A program made the translations under genes and the position numbers. The notes beneath the pieces are model-generated. The model saw only the letters and a program-made list of their open reading frames with translations. It was not told the origin of the DNA and did no database searches. Shown here piece by piece: positions 45,928 through 56,110 of a stretch of DNA of 64,000 nucleotides. Origin of the DNA: Candidatus Methylospira mobilis (GTDB taxonomy: Bacteria; Pseudomonadota; Gammaproteobacteria; Methylococcales; Methylococcaceae); the NCBI RefSeq assembly GCF_009498235.1, contig NZ_CP044205.1, positions 4,031,389 to 4,095,388 of the forward strand. The letters are read 5' to 3'. Position 1 is the stretch's first letter; each line of letters starts with the position of its first letter.

Positions 45928-46986
45928 CTATTTGACCCAGCTAATAATCTGATTGGCGATCTTGTCCGCGCTCAGTACGATGGACGCCCCCCCGCGTTTG
46001 ATCAATTCTGCGGGCATGCCGAATACCACGGCGCTTTCCTCCGACTCGGCGATGGTGCGTCCGCCGCGTTTTTTGATCTCGGCAAAAGCATCGGCGCCGT
46101 CATAGCCCATGCCGGTAAGCATTACCGCTACGACGCGCGCCGGGTCCCAGTGTTCCAAAGCCGAACGCCCCATCAGTTCCACCGAAGGATGCCATAGAAA
46201 ATCCTTGCTTTCCGGCATGGCCAATACCGTGACGCAGGCGCCGCGTCGCGTCAGCACCAGGTCCGCACCGCCCTTGCCGATGTAAATGGCGCCCGCTTCA
46301 AGCGGCATGGCGCGCGCGGCCTCTATCACCCGCAATGGACACAGCTCGTTCATACGCACGGCAAACGGCAGGGTAAAACTGGCCGGCATATGTTGGGCTA
46401 CCAGTACCGGCCATGGGAGATCCGCCGGCAGTAAAGGCAGGATATCCTCCAATGTGCGCGGCCCGCCGGTGGATACGCCGATGATGACCACGCACTCGCC
46501 GGCAATACCGCGCCGCACGATTGCCGGACACGGCGGCTTTTGTTGTGTGCGTTCGTCCTTGATGCGCGAAGCGAGCCCTCGTGCGGTTTTCGGCCTGGCG
46601 CGTGACGCCGTGCGAACTTTGCTTATTAATTCTCTGCGAATCAGGTCGATGGAGAGCGAAATGGTGCCCTCCGGCTTGCCCACGTAATCCACCGCCCCCA
46701 AAGCCAGCGCCTCGAATGTAGCCAGAGCGCCTTTTTCCGTCAACGACGACACCATGACCACCGGCACCAGCCGTTGCGCCATGATCAGCGACAACGCGGT
46801 CAGGCCATCCATTTCCGGCATGTTGATGTCCAAAGCCACCACATCCGGTTTGAAAAAAGTGTTTTCTTCGACCGCTTCCTTGCCGTTACGCGCCAGACGA
46901 ATTTCGAAACCGCCCTCGGCCTCGAATAGCGCGATCAGCTGGCGGCGCATCAACGCCGAGTCATCGACTATGAGCAGTTTAATCAA
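45928..46986 (-). CDS. cheB: Chemoreceptor methylesterase/deamidase CheB
   Basis: Removes methyl groups from receptor glutamates. Receiver domain (LLIVDDSALMRRQLIALFE, Asp in VVALDINMPEMDG, Lys in VDYVGKPEG) followed after a linker by the esterase domain with catalytic Ser in IIGVSTGGPRTLEDIL, His in VAQHMPASFT and Asp in MLTGMGYDGADAF. Length 352 is standard. Present with CheR, so adaptation by methylation should be possible. Confidence 0.95.
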   Translation of the reverse strand: MIKLLIVDDSALMRRQLIALFEAEGGFEIRLARNGKEAVEENTFFKPDVVALDINMPEMDGLTALSLIMAQRLVPVVMVSSLTEKGALATFEALALGAVDYVGKPEGTISLSIDLIRRELISKVRTASRARPKTARGLASRIKDERTQQKPPCPAIVRRGIAGECVVIIGVSTGGPRTLEDILPLLPADLPWPVLVAQHMPASFTLPFAVRMNELCPLRVIEAARAMPLEAGAIYIGKGGADLVLTRRGACVTVLAMPESKDFLWHPSVELMGRSALEHWDPARVVAVMLTGMGYDGADAFAEIKKRGGRTIAESEESAVVFGMPAELIKRGGASIVLSADKIANQIISWVK

Positions 46987-46998
46987 GGCAGTGGCCGT

Positions 46999-48567
46999 TT
47001 ACTGCGTCAACGCCGCCAGTCCTTGCAGTTCCCGGCCTTCCATCAGGCGGGAAGGATCGATCAACTGGATGATGCGCTTCTGTTTTTCCAGGTTGGCGAT
47101 GCGCGCGATCACGCGCGCCTGCTCTCCGGAAAGCCGCGGCGACGCTTCGATGGCGTTTTTGGGAATTTTCAGCACTTCGGTGACTGAATCGACGATGAAA
47201 CCGGTGCGCACGCCGTCGAACCGGTACACCATGATGCGCTGATGATCGTTGCGCTCCGCCGCCTCCAATCCCAGGCGCAGGCGCTGGTCGATAACCGGCA
47301 ACACGGCTCCGCGCAGGTTAATGACGCCCTCGACGAACTCAGGCGCCTTGGGAACACGGGTGAGTTCGTCGGGCACCCGCACGATTTCCTGTACGCTGTC
47401 GATCGGCACGCCAAACTCTTCCTTGCCGAGCCGGAACACCACCATCTGTTCATCGTCTTCCATGCCATCATCCTGCGGGTTGCCGCTTGCATTCAGCGCG
47501 TTTTCGTCCTGCATTTTCTCCACAACGCTCAAGACCTCCCTGATGGCCGAATGGCGGAACATGTTGCCTACGGATATGATCGATACCAGACGCCTGCCTT
47601 CATCCAACCGGCAAATTTCGCTGATGTCGGCCGACTCGCCGTCGCGGGCAAACAGACCGGGCATGGCGTCGACATGCGCCTTGGCTACGCGCAGTACTTC
47701 ATTAACGCTGTCCATGACTATCCCGATTGAGGCCGCTCCCAGGGAAACCACGACGATACGGCTGCGTTCATCGACGTCCTGCGGCGGCAACGCAAACATG
47801 TGGCGCAAACTGACCAGCGGCAGCAGCCGGTTTCTGAGCGTCATCACTCCCAGTACATGCGCTTCGGAGTGCGGTACATGAATGATATGCTCAGGTACCT
47901 GCACGATTTCCTGCACATCGTCGATAGTAATGGCATATTCCTGCCCGGCGACGACAAAACTCACCAGTTGCAGTTCGTCGCCCGCTTTTTCCTCTTTTTT
48001 TGCCGTTTCGCTGCGAGTGCTCGCCAACCCGTTCACGCCGGCACGGGATAGCGCGGCAATTTCGGTGAATTCACAGGCTATCAGTTTGGCGAAGTCCAGC
48101 ACCATAATCATCGCGTGTCCGCCGACATCCTTCAGCAATCCAGCCAGGAAATCGGTATTGACTGTACCGCTAATAGCGCCGACGTCCTCTATCTTGCCGG
48201 ACTCGGCCGCGACCACGCTGGCGACGCGATCCACCACAAAACCCAGCGGTTGCCCCAGGTCGATGACTACTGCGCGCGTGGAATCGTCGTATTCACGCTC
48301 GGGAAAGCCGAAAATGCGGCGTAGCGAAATGATCGGCAGCACCTTGCCGCGCAGGTTGGCAAGGCCTTCCAGAGTAGGCGGCGCCAGCGGCACGCACACC
48401 ACTTCGGGTACGCGGATGATTTCCTGTACCGGCGCCATATCCACGGCAAACACTTCATCGCCGACAACAAAAGTGACGAACTGGCAGATGTTGGTTTCCA
48501 GCGCCTGACGGATATCTTGCTCCGGTAGGATACTATCCTGTGGCTGTTCCAGCGTTTCGGTAGTCAT
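46999..48567 (-). CDS. Triple-CheW-domain coupling protein
   Basis: One 522-residue polypeptide with three CheW domains in tandem: ~28-165 (FVTFVVGDEVFAVDMAPVQEII...LEGLANLRGKVLPIISLR), ~200-340 (LVSFVVAGQEYAITIDDVQEIV...VLGVMTLRNRLLPLVSLR), and ~375-505 (MVVFRLGKEEFGVPIDSVQEIV...FVEGVINLRGAVLPVIDQRLRL). Each keeps the SVQEI and NLRG-type contacts that link CheA and receptors. Linkers between domains are short and charged. Ordinary CheW is a single domain, so this product may bridge three array positions. Transcribed 30 bases behind the receptor gene. Confidence 0.93.
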   Translation of the reverse strand: MTTETLEQPQDSILPEQDIRQALETNICQFVTFVVGDEVFAVDMAPVQEIIRVPEVVCVPLAPPTLEGLANLRGKVLPIISLRRIFGFPEREYDDSTRAVVIDLGQPLGFVVDRVASVVAAESGKIEDVGAISGTVNTDFLAGLLKDVGGHAMIMVLDFAKLIACEFTEIAALSRAGVNGLASTRSETAKKEEKAGDELQLVSFVVAGQEYAITIDDVQEIVQVPEHIIHVPHSEAHVLGVMTLRNRLLPLVSLRHMFALPPQDVDERSRIVVVSLGAASIGIVMDSVNEVLRVAKAHVDAMPGLFARDGESADISEICRLDEGRRLVSIISVGNMFRHSAIREVLSVVEKMQDENALNASGNPQDDGMEDDEQMVVFRLGKEEFGVPIDSVQEIVRVPDELTRVPKAPEFVEGVINLRGAVLPVIDQRLRLGLEAAERNDHQRIMVYRFDGVRTGFIVDSVTEVLKIPKNAIEASPRLSGEQARVIARIANLEKQKRIIQLIDPSRLMEGRELQGLAALTQ

Positions 48568-48596
48568 ACAACCTCCAAGGGATCAGTGGCGGATAT

Positions 48597-50513
48597 TCAG
48601 GCGCTTTGCAGTTCATCGGCGAGCGAGGCGATTTCTTCGATGGCGGCCGCAAGTTCTTCAGCTCCCTTGGATTGCTGCGTGGCGGCGGCACCTGCTTCCG
48701 TAGCCGCTTTATCGGCTTCCTGGGCGGCAGCGGAAATCTGATCCACACCCGTTTTTACCTGCCCCAGGGCCACCGCCACTTCGTTGGCAACGTCCAGGAT
48801 ACCCTGAGCGCCTTTTTCCACGTCAGCGACATCGGTTTCAATGGTTACCAACGCCGCAGTGCTGAACCTGGCCTTTTCCACCGAATCCAACGCAGCAGCC
48901 ACGATTTCATCAAGATCGCGGCTCACCACGCCGATCTGGTCCTGCACCGCCTTGACCAAATCCTTGATATGCTCGGCATTTTCCGCGGAATCGTGAGCCA
49001 GGTTGCGAATGTCGGTGGCCACCACCACGAAACCCTTGCCAAACTCGCCGGCGCGCGCGGCTTCGATGGAGCCGTTGACCGCCAGCATGTTGGTCTGTAT
49101 CGATACGGTGGCGATGGCGTCAACGATCTTGTCGATGCGCCGCGACACCAGCTCCAGATTCTTGACCCGCTTGATGCTGCCCGTGGAAGCATCGGCCGAA
49201 GCGCTGATGCCGCTGATCAATGCATTGATGGATGTCTTGTTGATATCGAGCAGGCCTCTGATGGCGTTTACTTTTTCCAGGCCGACAGTACCCCGCGCTT
49301 GCGCCAGCTCCAGGCCTTTCTCAATCTGGGTAAGAGCGGAAGCGGATTCTTCGGTAGCGGCGGCCTGTGTCTGCGCTCCTTTTCTTATCTGTTCGATGGC
49401 GGTCATGATTTGGGTGCCGGAACGGTTGATTTCCTGTACCGCGGAGGAAAGCTCTTCGGCGGCGGAAGCGACCTCTTCAGCGCTCTTGGCGACATCGGTG
49501 GAATTCTTGAGTTCATCGGCCTGTTCCGACAGGTTTTGCGACAATTGCTCGCATTCGGCCAAAGCCTGTGCCTGTTCGGCAACGGTCTTACCGGTTTCCT
49601 CGGCTGCGGTGGATTGTTCGCCGGCTGCGGAAGCGATGCTTTCCGAAGCTTGAAGCGCTTGCTGGGAGGCGGTGTTGGATTGCTGAGCGCCGGTTGCGAT
49701 TTCGCGCACGCCACTGCTCACTTCAACCGCATCGACGCGGATTTGCTCCAGTTGCGCGATGATGGTTTTCCCATGTTCAATTTCGCCTTCCGCGGTTTTG
49801 GCGGAGGTGTTGATATCGTCGGCAATCGCCTTGACTTCCAGCTGGATTTGTCCCACCAGGTCTTGAATCTGCTTCGCGCTCTTCTCCGAGGTTTCCGCCA
49901 GGGTGCGTACTTCATCGGCAACCACGGCGAAACCCTTGCCGTGCTGGCCGGCGCGCGCCGCTTCGATGGCGGCATTCAGTGCGAGCAGGTTGGTCTGGTC
50001 GGCGATGCGTCCCACCGCCTTGACGATGTCGCCGATGTTGGCGGCCTGCCTTTCCAGCTCAATGACCATCGCCACGGAAGCTATCTGGCGCTGCGCCGCA
50101 ACACTGACGTTGTTGACCAGGTTGGCGACTTCGGCACCGGTTTTGGACACCAGAATCTGGCAGGCGTCCATCTTGGTTTGACTTATATCGGCGTTTTGCA
50201 TCTGACTGGTAATGCCGCCGGCCACCTGAGTCAATGCCGCCATCGACTCCTGGGCTGCGCCGGAAGCTTCCTCGGCGCCGGTGGCAATCTGATCGGAAGC
50301 GCGCTTCAGTTCTTCGGCCGCGGCGGCGGCCTCGTTGACACCGGCGGACAATTGCCCGGTAGCGGCGGCGATACGCTCAGCCGCTTGTTGTTGCTTGGCC
50401 AGGGTACGCGCTTTCTTACGCTGAGCTTCCGCATCCCTGGTAGTAGCGGCTGACGTACGGACTTCGCCCGACACGTCACGGTATGCGTTCACAGGTTTTT
50501 TGATGATAGCCAT
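48597..50513 (-). CDS. Soluble chemoreceptor with two signalling domains (DosM-like architecture)
   Basis: A 638-residue, Ala/Glu-rich coiled-coil protein without signal peptide, membrane segment or recognisable sensor domain. It has two MCP hairpin tips: [48 protein letters not shown] (~190-235) and [49 protein letters not shown] (~480-530). ATG 50513 has a strong AAGGAG site; the open frame to 50699 adds nonhomologous residues. Double-signalling receptors such as DosM of Vibrio cholerae span the two layers of cytoplasmic arrays, and this protein probably does likewise. It is the first gene of the operon. Confidence 0.9.
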   Translation of the reverse strand: MAIIKKPVNAYRDVSGEVRTSAATTRDAEAQRKKARTLAKQQQAAERIAAATGQLSAGVNEAAAAAEELKRASDQIATGAEEASGAAQESMAALTQVAGGITSQMQNADISQTKMDACQILVSKTGAEVANLVNNVSVAAQRQIASVAMVIELERQAANIGDIVKAVGRIADQTNLLALNAAIEAARAGQHGKGFAVVADEVRTLAETSEKSAKQIQDLVGQIQLEVKAIADDINTSAKTAEGEIEHGKTIIAQLEQIRVDAVEVSSGVREIATGAQQSNTASQQALQASESIASAAGEQSTAAEETGKTVAEQAQALAECEQLSQNLSEQADELKNSTDVAKSAEEVASAAEELSSAVQEINRSGTQIMTAIEQIRKGAQTQAAATEESASALTQIEKGLELAQARGTVGLEKVNAIRGLLDINKTSINALISGISASADASTGSIKRVKNLELVSRRIDKIVDAIATVSIQTNMLAVNGSIEAARAGEFGKGFVVVATDIRNLAHDSAENAEHIKDLVKAVQDQIGVVSRDLDEIVAAALDSVEKARFSTAALVTIETDVADVEKGAQGILDVANEVAVALGQVKTGVDQISAAAQEADKAATEAGAAATQQSKGAEELAAAIEEIASLADELQSA

Positions 50514-51071
50514 GGGGATCTCCTTTGAGGATGCGGTCAGGCCGAAAGTCAGGTCGTGGGGATATAAGCGCAGTCGCTGGTATTCAGACGACGGTTGCGA
50601 AAGTTTAATCGAAATGCCGGGCGCCAACGGTGCGGTAGCGCGCATATAGATCGTTATAGCCGATTTATTTTCCGGAGCCCGATTTTCGCATTGCTGCAAT
50701 GTCCTCAGTTTGGATAGACAAGACGTTGTCGCAATCAGCCGGCACTATCCCGCCATTGTCGCGACTGGCTTGCAGAGCGGTTTAACCGGACGATGCGTAG
50801 CAGTCTTTCAAACAACAAGCACGCGTAGCGCCCCGCAATCAGCATATCAGCCCACCCGGATTATTTGGGAATGACCGCCGCACCCCGAAAACCGCAGACC
50901 TATGAAGGTCGTAGAATTCCGGGATCACCGGGACTAGCGGCGCGGACGAACCGGCTGCCGGTGTGTACGGACAGCTTATCGACAAAATCTAGCACCATGG
51001 CGCCCTGACTCTGCTGACCTTTATATTGCATCCTAAAAAGAAACAATCAATACACCATTAGTTTGCAATGA
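50514..51071. other. Divergent intergenic region, no gene seen
   Basis: About 560 bases between the chemosensory operon and the kdp operon, holding the promoters of both. Frames are short and stop-rich, and no product is recognised. Small GC-rich palindromes such as CCGGGATCACCGGG near 50922 occur, but no identifiable repeat or operator in this part. Confidence 0.45.
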
Positions 51072-51088
51072 TTTACATTTTTTTTATA
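51072..51088 (+). promoter_or_regulatory. Predicted KdpE operator upstream of kdp operon
   Basis: TTTACA-TTTTT-TTTATA followed by CCCCCG matches the known kdp operator pattern of two half-sites (TTTATA and TTTACA in Escherichia coli) separated by five bases and followed by a C-rich stretch, here with the half-sites in the opposite order. A TAGTAT -10-like element lies at 51099-51104, and the first ORF starts at 51135. kdpD and kdpE are encoded in the same cluster, so autoregulation is expected. Confidence 0.78.
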
Positions 51089-51134
51089 CCCCCGCAAATA
51101 GTATGACGGCAACACTTGAAATGAGGGTTGCATG

Positions 51135-51227
51135 ATGGACTTGTTGTACTTGGCTTTATTGGCGGTATTTGTAGTGCTTATCTGGTGGCTGATTGACGGC
51201 TGCGCCGGTTTGGAGGAGCGGCCATGA
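51135..51227 (+). CDS. Small membrane protein ahead of kdpF (30 residues)
   Basis: MDLLYLALLAVFVVLIWWLIDGCAGLEERP is a single predicted transmembrane helix with a short cytoplasmic tail. Its stop overlaps the kdpF start (ATGA), and GAGGG sits in ribosome binding position, so translation and coupling are likely. Short proteins of this kind precede kdpF in some gammaproteobacteria; no function is known. It may stabilise the KdpFABC complex like KdpF, which is inference. Confidence 0.65.
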   Translation: MDLLYLALLAVFVVLIWWLIDGCAGLEERP

Positions 51228-51316
51228 CCATCGAGTATGGAATTGCATTGGCAATCGTGGTCGCGTTGATGGTTTACCTGATCGCGGTGCTGGTCAAACC
51301 GGAGGATTACACATGA
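51224..51316 (+). CDS. kdpF: Potassium-transporting ATPase subunit KdpF
   Basis: A 30-residue single-helix protein ([30 protein letters not shown]) that binds and stabilises the KdpABC complex in the membrane. The YLIxxLVKPExx end is characteristic. It overlaps the small ORF before it and kdpA after it by four bases each. Confidence 0.9.
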   Translation: MTIEYGIALAIVVALMVYLIAVLVKPEDYT

Positions 51317-53061
51317 CGGGGTCTTCGATGCTCCTGCTGGGAGCTTTTCTGCTGGTATTGCTGGCGTCGGTCAAACCGTTGGGAGTTTTCGTGGCGCAGG
51401 CCATGGAAACAAGCTCTGTTTATATCCGCTGGGCTGCGCCTTTCGAACGGCGCTTGTTTCGTCTATTGGGTATCGACGCCGAACGCGAAATGAACTGGAA
51501 AGACTATGCGCTGGCGCTGCTGCTGTTCAACACCGTGGCGGTGTTGTGGGCGTATCTGCTGCAACGCCTGCAAGGCTTTTTACCGCTGAATCCGCAAGAA
51601 CTCGGGGCCGTATCCGCCGACTCGGCTTTAAATACTGCCATATCCTTTATCACCGCAGCATGCTGGCAGGCTTACGCCGGCGAAGCGACCATGAGTTATC
51701 TGACGCAGATGCTGGGTTTGGGCGTACTCAATTTCATCGCGCCGGCTACCGGCCTTTGTGTCGCGTTTGCGTTGTTTCGCGGCTTTGCGCGCCATGAAAC
51801 CCGGCTGATCGGCAACTTCTGGGTCGATATGCTGCGTTCCTGTCTGTACATCCTGTTGCCGTTGTATTTGATACTGGCCGTGTTTCTGGTCAGTCAGGGC
51901 GCGATACAGAACTTTCTACCCTATCAGCCGGTGCAGGCCTTGCAGAACAGCGCCGAAGCATCGTCTCTGCTATTGCCCATGGGGCCGGCGGCGTCTCTGG
52001 ACGCATCCAAAGTGCTCGGCGACAACGGCGGCGGTTTCTTTAACGTCAACGCCGCGCATCCGTTCGAGAATCCGACCGCATTCGCCAACTTTGCCGGCAT
52101 GCTGGCGATGTTTTTGCTGCCTGCCGCGTTGTGTTACAGCTTCGGACGCATCGTCGGCGATACGCGTCAGGGCTGGGTCATGTTCGGTGCGATGACCGTC
52201 ATGTTTGTCGGCTCCGCGATAGTCGCGCTGTGTTTCGAACAGGCCGGCAACCCGTTGCTGACGCCGCTGGGCATTGATCAAAACCCCGGCGCGCTGCAGG
52301 CGGGAGGCAATATGGAAGGCAAGGAGTCGCGCTTCGGCATAGCCGGCTCGGTGTTGTGGGCGGTCATTACCACCGCCTCCGGCACCGGCGGCACCAATGC
52401 GATGCACGATTCGTTTACGCCTGTCGGAGGTCTGGTACCGCTGTGGTTGATGCAGATCGGCGAAGTGGTGTTCGGCGGCGTCGGCGTCGGCCTGATCGGC
52501 ATGATCGTGTTCGCCATGCTGGCGGTTTTTCTGGCCGGACTGATGATCGGCAGAACCCCCGAGTACCTGGGCAAGAAAATCGAAAGCTTCGAAATGAAAA
52601 TGGTGTCGATCTCGATACTGGTCACGCCGCTGCTGGTGCTGCTCGGCACCGCCATCGCCGTGAGTCTGGATGTCGGCAAGGCCGGGATGCTGAACGCGGG
52701 AGCGCACGGTTTCAGCGAAATTCTGTACGGTTTTTCGTCGACCGCGAACAACAACGGCAGCGCATTTGCCGGCTTGTCGGCCAATACCCCGTTTTACAAC
52801 AGCCTGTTCGCCACCGCGCTCTGGTTCGGACGTTTTGCCGCGCTGATTCCGTATCTGGCGATTGCCGGTTCGCTGGCGCAAAAGCACAGGCTGGAAGCAG
52901 GCGAAGGCACTTTGCCGACGCATGGCCTGCTGTTCGGCGCGTGGCTGGTGGGGACGGTGCTGATCGTCGGCGCGCTGACCTATTTCCCGGCATTGGCGCT
53001 GGGACCGTTTGCCGAACATTTCGCGCTGTCGCCTCAAACCACTACCTGGAGCCATCCATGA
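51313..53061 (+). CDS. kdpA: Potassium-transporting ATPase subunit KdpA
   Basis: K+-channel-like subunit of the P-type KdpFABC pump. The selectivity-filter repeats are visible as [47 protein letters not shown] and [13 protein letters not shown], with ten hydrophobic segments between them. ATG 51313 overlaps the kdpF stop; the longer frame from 51193 reads through kdpF in another phase. Length 582 is slightly longer than Escherichia coli KdpA. Confidence 0.97.
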   Translation: MTGSSMLLLGAFLLVLLASVKPLGVFVAQAMETSSVYIRWAAPFERRLFRLLGIDAEREMNWKDYALALLLFNTVAVLWAYLLQRLQGFLPLNPQELGAVSADSALNTAISFITAACWQAYAGEATMSYLTQMLGLGVLNFIAPATGLCVAFALFRGFARHETRLIGNFWVDMLRSCLYILLPLYLILAVFLVSQGAIQNFLPYQPVQALQNSAEASSLLLPMGPAASLDASKVLGDNGGGFFNVNAAHPFENPTAFANFAGMLAMFLLPAALCYSFGRIVGDTRQGWVMFGAMTVMFVGSAIVALCFEQAGNPLLTPLGIDQNPGALQAGGNMEGKESRFGIAGSVLWAVITTASGTGGTNAMHDSFTPVGGLVPLWLMQIGEVVFGGVGVGLIGMIVFAMLAVFLAGLMIGRTPEYLGKKIESFEMKMVSISILVTPLLVLLGTAIAVSLDVGKAGMLNAGAHGFSEILYGFSSTANNNGSAFAGLSANTPFYNSLFATALWFGRFAALIPYLAIAGSLAQKHRLEAGEGTLPTHGLLFGAWLVGTVLIVGALTYFPALALGPFAEHFALSPQTTTWSHP

Positions 53062-55121
53062 AACAACCGATGTTTTCTTTGTTGAGCCCGCAAGCACTCA
53101 AACCGGCTTTATGGGAATCGCTGGCAAAAATGGCGCCTCGTGTGCAGATGAAAAATCCGGTGATGTTCGTATGCTACATCGGCAGTATTGCCACGAGCGT
53201 ATTACTGCTGCAGGCGCTGTTGACCGGAAAGGACGCGGATACGGTCAGTTTCATCCTCGCCATCGCCTTATGGCTGTGGTTTACCGTGCTGTTTGCCAAT
53301 ATCGCCGAGGCGCTGGCGGAAGGGCGAAGCAAGGCGCAGGCCGCTACGCTGCGTTCCATGCGTAAAACGGCGGAGGCCAAAAAACTGCGCGGCGCAAAGC
53401 ATGATGCGGATTGGACCCCGGTATCCGCCGGCGAACTGCGTTGCGGCGATGTGTTTCTGGTGGAGGCGGGCGACGTCATTCCGGCGGACGGCGAGATCGT
53501 CGAAGGCGCCGCTTCGGTCGACGAAAGCGCGATTACCGGCGAATCGGCCTCGGTGGTGCGCGAATCGGGCGGCGATTTCTGCTCGGTAACCGGCGGCACC
53601 GTGGTGTTGTCCGACTGGCTGGTGGTGCGGGTTGCCGCCGATCCGGGCGACAGCTTCCTGGATCGCATGATCGCAATGGTCGAATCCGCCAAGCGCAGCA
53701 AGACGCCGAACGAAATCGCATTGACCATTGTACTGGTCATGCTGACCTTCGTATTTCTGGTGGTCGCCGCATCGATACTGCCTTATGCCCTTTTCAGCGC
53801 AAACGCAGGCGGGACGCCGGTCAGCATTCCGGTGCTGGTTGCATTGCTGATTTGCCTGATACCGACCACCATCGGCGGCTTGTTGTCGGCGATCGGCGTG
53901 GCGGGCATGAGCCGGATGTTTCAGGCCAACGTCATCGCCACCTCGGGACGCGCGGTGGAAGCCGCCGGCGATGTCGATGTGCTGATGCTGGACAAAACCG
54001 GCACCATCACTTTCGGCCATCGCCATGCGACCGATTTTTATCCCGCGCCGGGTGTTACCGAGCAAATGCTGGCCGAAGCGGCAGTGTTGTCCTCACTGGC
54101 CGATGAAACCCCGGAAGGGCGCAGCATCGTTCTGTTGGCGCATCAGTGCTACAGCCTGAAAAACAGTTACGATCCGGAAGAGATCGACGCAGTGATTCCG
54201 TTTACCGCGCGCACGCGCATGAGCGGCGTCGATATGCACGGACGCCAGTTGCGCAAGGGCGCCGCCGATGCGGTGCAGCGTTATGTCGAAGCGCAGGGCC
54301 GCACCGTTCCCGAGCAGGTGCGCCGGCGCGTCGAATCCGTGGCCAATAACGGCAGCACGCCGCTGGTGGTCACCGACGGCGCAACCGTGCTCGGCGTCAT
54401 CGAACTGAAGGATGTCGTCAAAAGCGGCATACGCGAGCGTTTCGCCGACCTGCGGCGCATGGGCATACGAACCATCATGATCACCGGCGACAATCATCTG
54501 ACCGCGGCGGCGATAGCTGCGGAAGCGGGCGTCGACGAGTTTCTTTCGGAAGCCACCCCGGAAGCCAAACTGGAGCTGATCCGCACGCACAAATCCGCGG
54601 GGCGCGTCGTCGCGATGACCGGGGACGGCACCAACGACGCCCCGGCGCTGGCCCAGGCCGATGTTGCTGTAGCGATGAACAGCGGCACGCAGGCGGCGAA
54701 GGAAGCTTCCAACATGGTGGATCTGGATTCCAATCCGACCAAGCTGATCGAGATCGTCGAAATCGGCAAGCAGATGCTGATGACGCGCGGCGCGCTGACC
54801 ACCTTCAGCGTCGCCAACGATGTCGCCAAATATTTCGCGATCATTCCGGCGGCGTTTGTCGGCGTATACCCGCAACTCGGCGCGATGAACGTGATGAATC
54901 TGGCGACGCCGTCTTCGGCGATCCTGTCGGCGGTGATATTCAATGCGCTGATTATCGTGCTGTTGATTCCGTTGGCGCTGAAAGGCGTGACTTACCGGCC
55001 TTTGGGCGCGGCGCAGTTGTTTGGCAGGAATCTGCTGGTGTACGGTGTGGGCGGTTTTTTTGCGCCGTTCATAGGGATCAAGGTGATTGATATGGCGTTG
55101 ACCACATTGAGTTTTATATAG
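53058..55121 (+). CDS. kdpB: Potassium-transporting ATPase subunit KdpB
   Basis: P-type ATPase catalytic subunit. Phosphorylated Asp is in [12 protein letters not shown]; the actuator motif is ITGESASV; the hinge is [39 protein letters not shown], and the nucleotide domain has [10 protein letters not shown]. Residues 1-40 ([25 protein letters not shown]) match the KdpB start, with ATG 53058 overlapping kdpA by four bases. Length 687. Confidence 0.98.
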   Translation: MKQPMFSLLSPQALKPALWESLAKMAPRVQMKNPVMFVCYIGSIATSVLLLQALLTGKDADTVSFILAIALWLWFTVLFANIAEALAEGRSKAQAATLRSMRKTAEAKKLRGAKHDADWTPVSAGELRCGDVFLVEAGDVIPADGEIVEGAASVDESAITGESASVVRESGGDFCSVTGGTVVLSDWLVVRVAADPGDSFLDRMIAMVESAKRSKTPNEIALTIVLVMLTFVFLVVAASILPYALFSANAGGTPVSIPVLVALLICLIPTTIGGLLSAIGVAGMSRMFQANVIATSGRAVEAAGDVDVLMLDKTGTITFGHRHATDFYPAPGVTEQMLAEAAVLSSLADETPEGRSIVLLAHQCYSLKNSYDPEEIDAVIPFTARTRMSGVDMHGRQLRKGAADAVQRYVEAQGRTVPEQVRRRVESVANNGSTPLVVTDGATVLGVIELKDVVKSGIRERFADLRRMGIRTIMITGDNHLTAAAIAAEAGVDEFLSEATPEAKLELIRTHKSAGRVVAMTGDGTNDAPALAQADVAVAMNSGTQAAKEASNMVDLDSNPTKLIEIVEIGKQMLMTRGALTTFSVANDVAKYFAIIPAAFVGVYPQLGAMNVMNLATPSSAILSAVIFNALIIVLLIPLALKGVTYRPLGAAQLFGRNLLVYGVGGFFAPFIGIKVIDMALTTLSFI

Positions 55122-55190
55122 AGCAGCTCATTGTAACCATGCACATCTGAGTTTCTAAATAAATGACCCCCCTAAACTTTTGAAATGCCC

Positions 55191-55260
55191 TGTAGGAGCG
55201 GGCTTTAGCCCGCGAGCGGTCTGTTGGTCTGTTATTTGCCGGCTAAAGCCCGCTCCTACA
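55191..55260. repeat. REP-like palindrome between kdpB and kdpC
   Basis: TGTAGGAGCGGGCTTTAGCC (55191-55210) and its exact reverse complement (55241-55260) flank 30 bases. The TGTAGGAGCGGGCTTTAGCCCGC sequence is the type of repetitive extragenic palindrome common in pseudomonads and relatives. It sits inside the kdp operon, and no T-run follows. Confidence 0.85.
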
Positions 55261-55285
55261 AAGATATATAAAAAGCGGAGTAGAA

Positions 55286-55864
55286 ATGAACAACATAATC
55301 AGACCGTTATTCACGAGTTTTATTTTTCTGACCTTGGTAACCGGGGTGGGATACCCGCTGCTGGTTACCGCGATAGGCCAGAAATTTTTCCCCTATCAGG
55401 CCAACGGCAGCCTGATCGAGCGTCAAGGCAAGGTAATCGGCTCGCAGCTGATCGGCCAGAGTTTTACCGAGCCGCAGTATTTCTGGGGCAGGCTCTCGGC
55501 GACATCCCCTACCCCCTATAATTCAGGGTTGTCGGGAGGCTCCAACCTGGGGCCGCTGAATCCGGCGCTGCTACAGAACGCGCAGGCGCGCCTGGATGCG
55601 CTGCATGCCGCCGACCCCGGTAATCAGGCGGCGGTGCCGATCGACCTGGTAACGTCCTCCGCGAGCGGACTGGACCCGGAAATAAGCCTGGCAGCAGTGG
55701 AATATCAATTGAAACGCGTCGCGAATTCGCGTCATTTATCGGAAGCGCGTTTGCGAGCGCTGGTGAATGCGCAGGTACAACACCCATGGCTGGGGTTTGT
55801 CGGGGAAACGCGAGTGAATGTTCTGACGTTAAATCTGGCGTTGGATGCGATGATCCACCCTTGA
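55286..55864 (+). CDS. kdpC: Potassium-transporting ATPase subunit KdpC
   Basis: Single-pass subunit that raises ATP affinity of KdpB. One N-terminal membrane helix ([24 protein letters not shown]) then a periplasmic domain with [48 protein letters not shown] and the [11 protein letters not shown] terminus. At 192 residues it is full length. Separated from kdpB by 164 bases holding a REP-like palindrome, unlike the tight junctions elsewhere in the operon. Confidence 0.96.
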   Translation: MNNIIRPLFTSFIFLTLVTGVGYPLLVTAIGQKFFPYQANGSLIERQGKVIGSQLIGQSFTEPQYFWGRLSATSPTPYNSGLSGGSNLGPLNPALLQNAQARLDALHAADPGNQAAVPIDLVTSSASGLDPEISLAAVEYQLKRVANSRHLSEARLRALVNAQVQHPWLGFVGETRVNVLTLNLALDAMIHP

Positions 55865-55917
55865 GTTTTCCGTCAACGGAATAGTTATTCGGTTAATAAT
55901 TAAGTGAGGTATATACA

Positions 55918-56022
55918 ATGGAAATTGCAAGATATCTTCCGCGCATGTTGATAGAATTTTTCTTTTTTGTAACCTTTCTTCTGGTTTTTTGGCGGGTTTT
56001 CCTGTTCAGAAAACAAAAATAA
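55918..56022 (+). CDS. Small membrane protein between kdpC and kdpD (34 residues)
   Basis: MEIARYLPRMLIEFFFFVTF followed by LLVFWRVFLFRKQK: one aromatic-rich transmembrane helix with a basic C-terminal tail. TGAGGT in ribosome binding position lies eight bases before ATG 55918. No match to a named family is recognised. Its place between kdpC and kdpD suggests it is co-expressed and may act on the pump or the KdpD kinase. That role is speculation. Confidence 0.6.
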   Translation: MEIARYLPRMLIEFFFFVTFLLVFWRVFLFRKQK

Positions 56023-56110
56023 CCGCGGACCCGGACGGGGTGTGCGGCAATCGCTCAAAGGCGTTTCTTGCACGTTTCGATGATGGATTCAAAAACCAGG
56101 CTCTACGGAG

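Noticed and set aside
48606-50453. 615-residue plus-strand frame opposite the chemoreceptor
   Set aside because: Gly/Phe/Leu repeats mirror the Ala/Glu coiled-coil codons of the receptor on the other strand; not a glycine-rich protein.
51970-53097. 375-residue minus-strand frame across kdpA
   Set aside because: Long only because of GC-rich codon structure of kdpA; Arg/His/Gln-rich translation with no homology.
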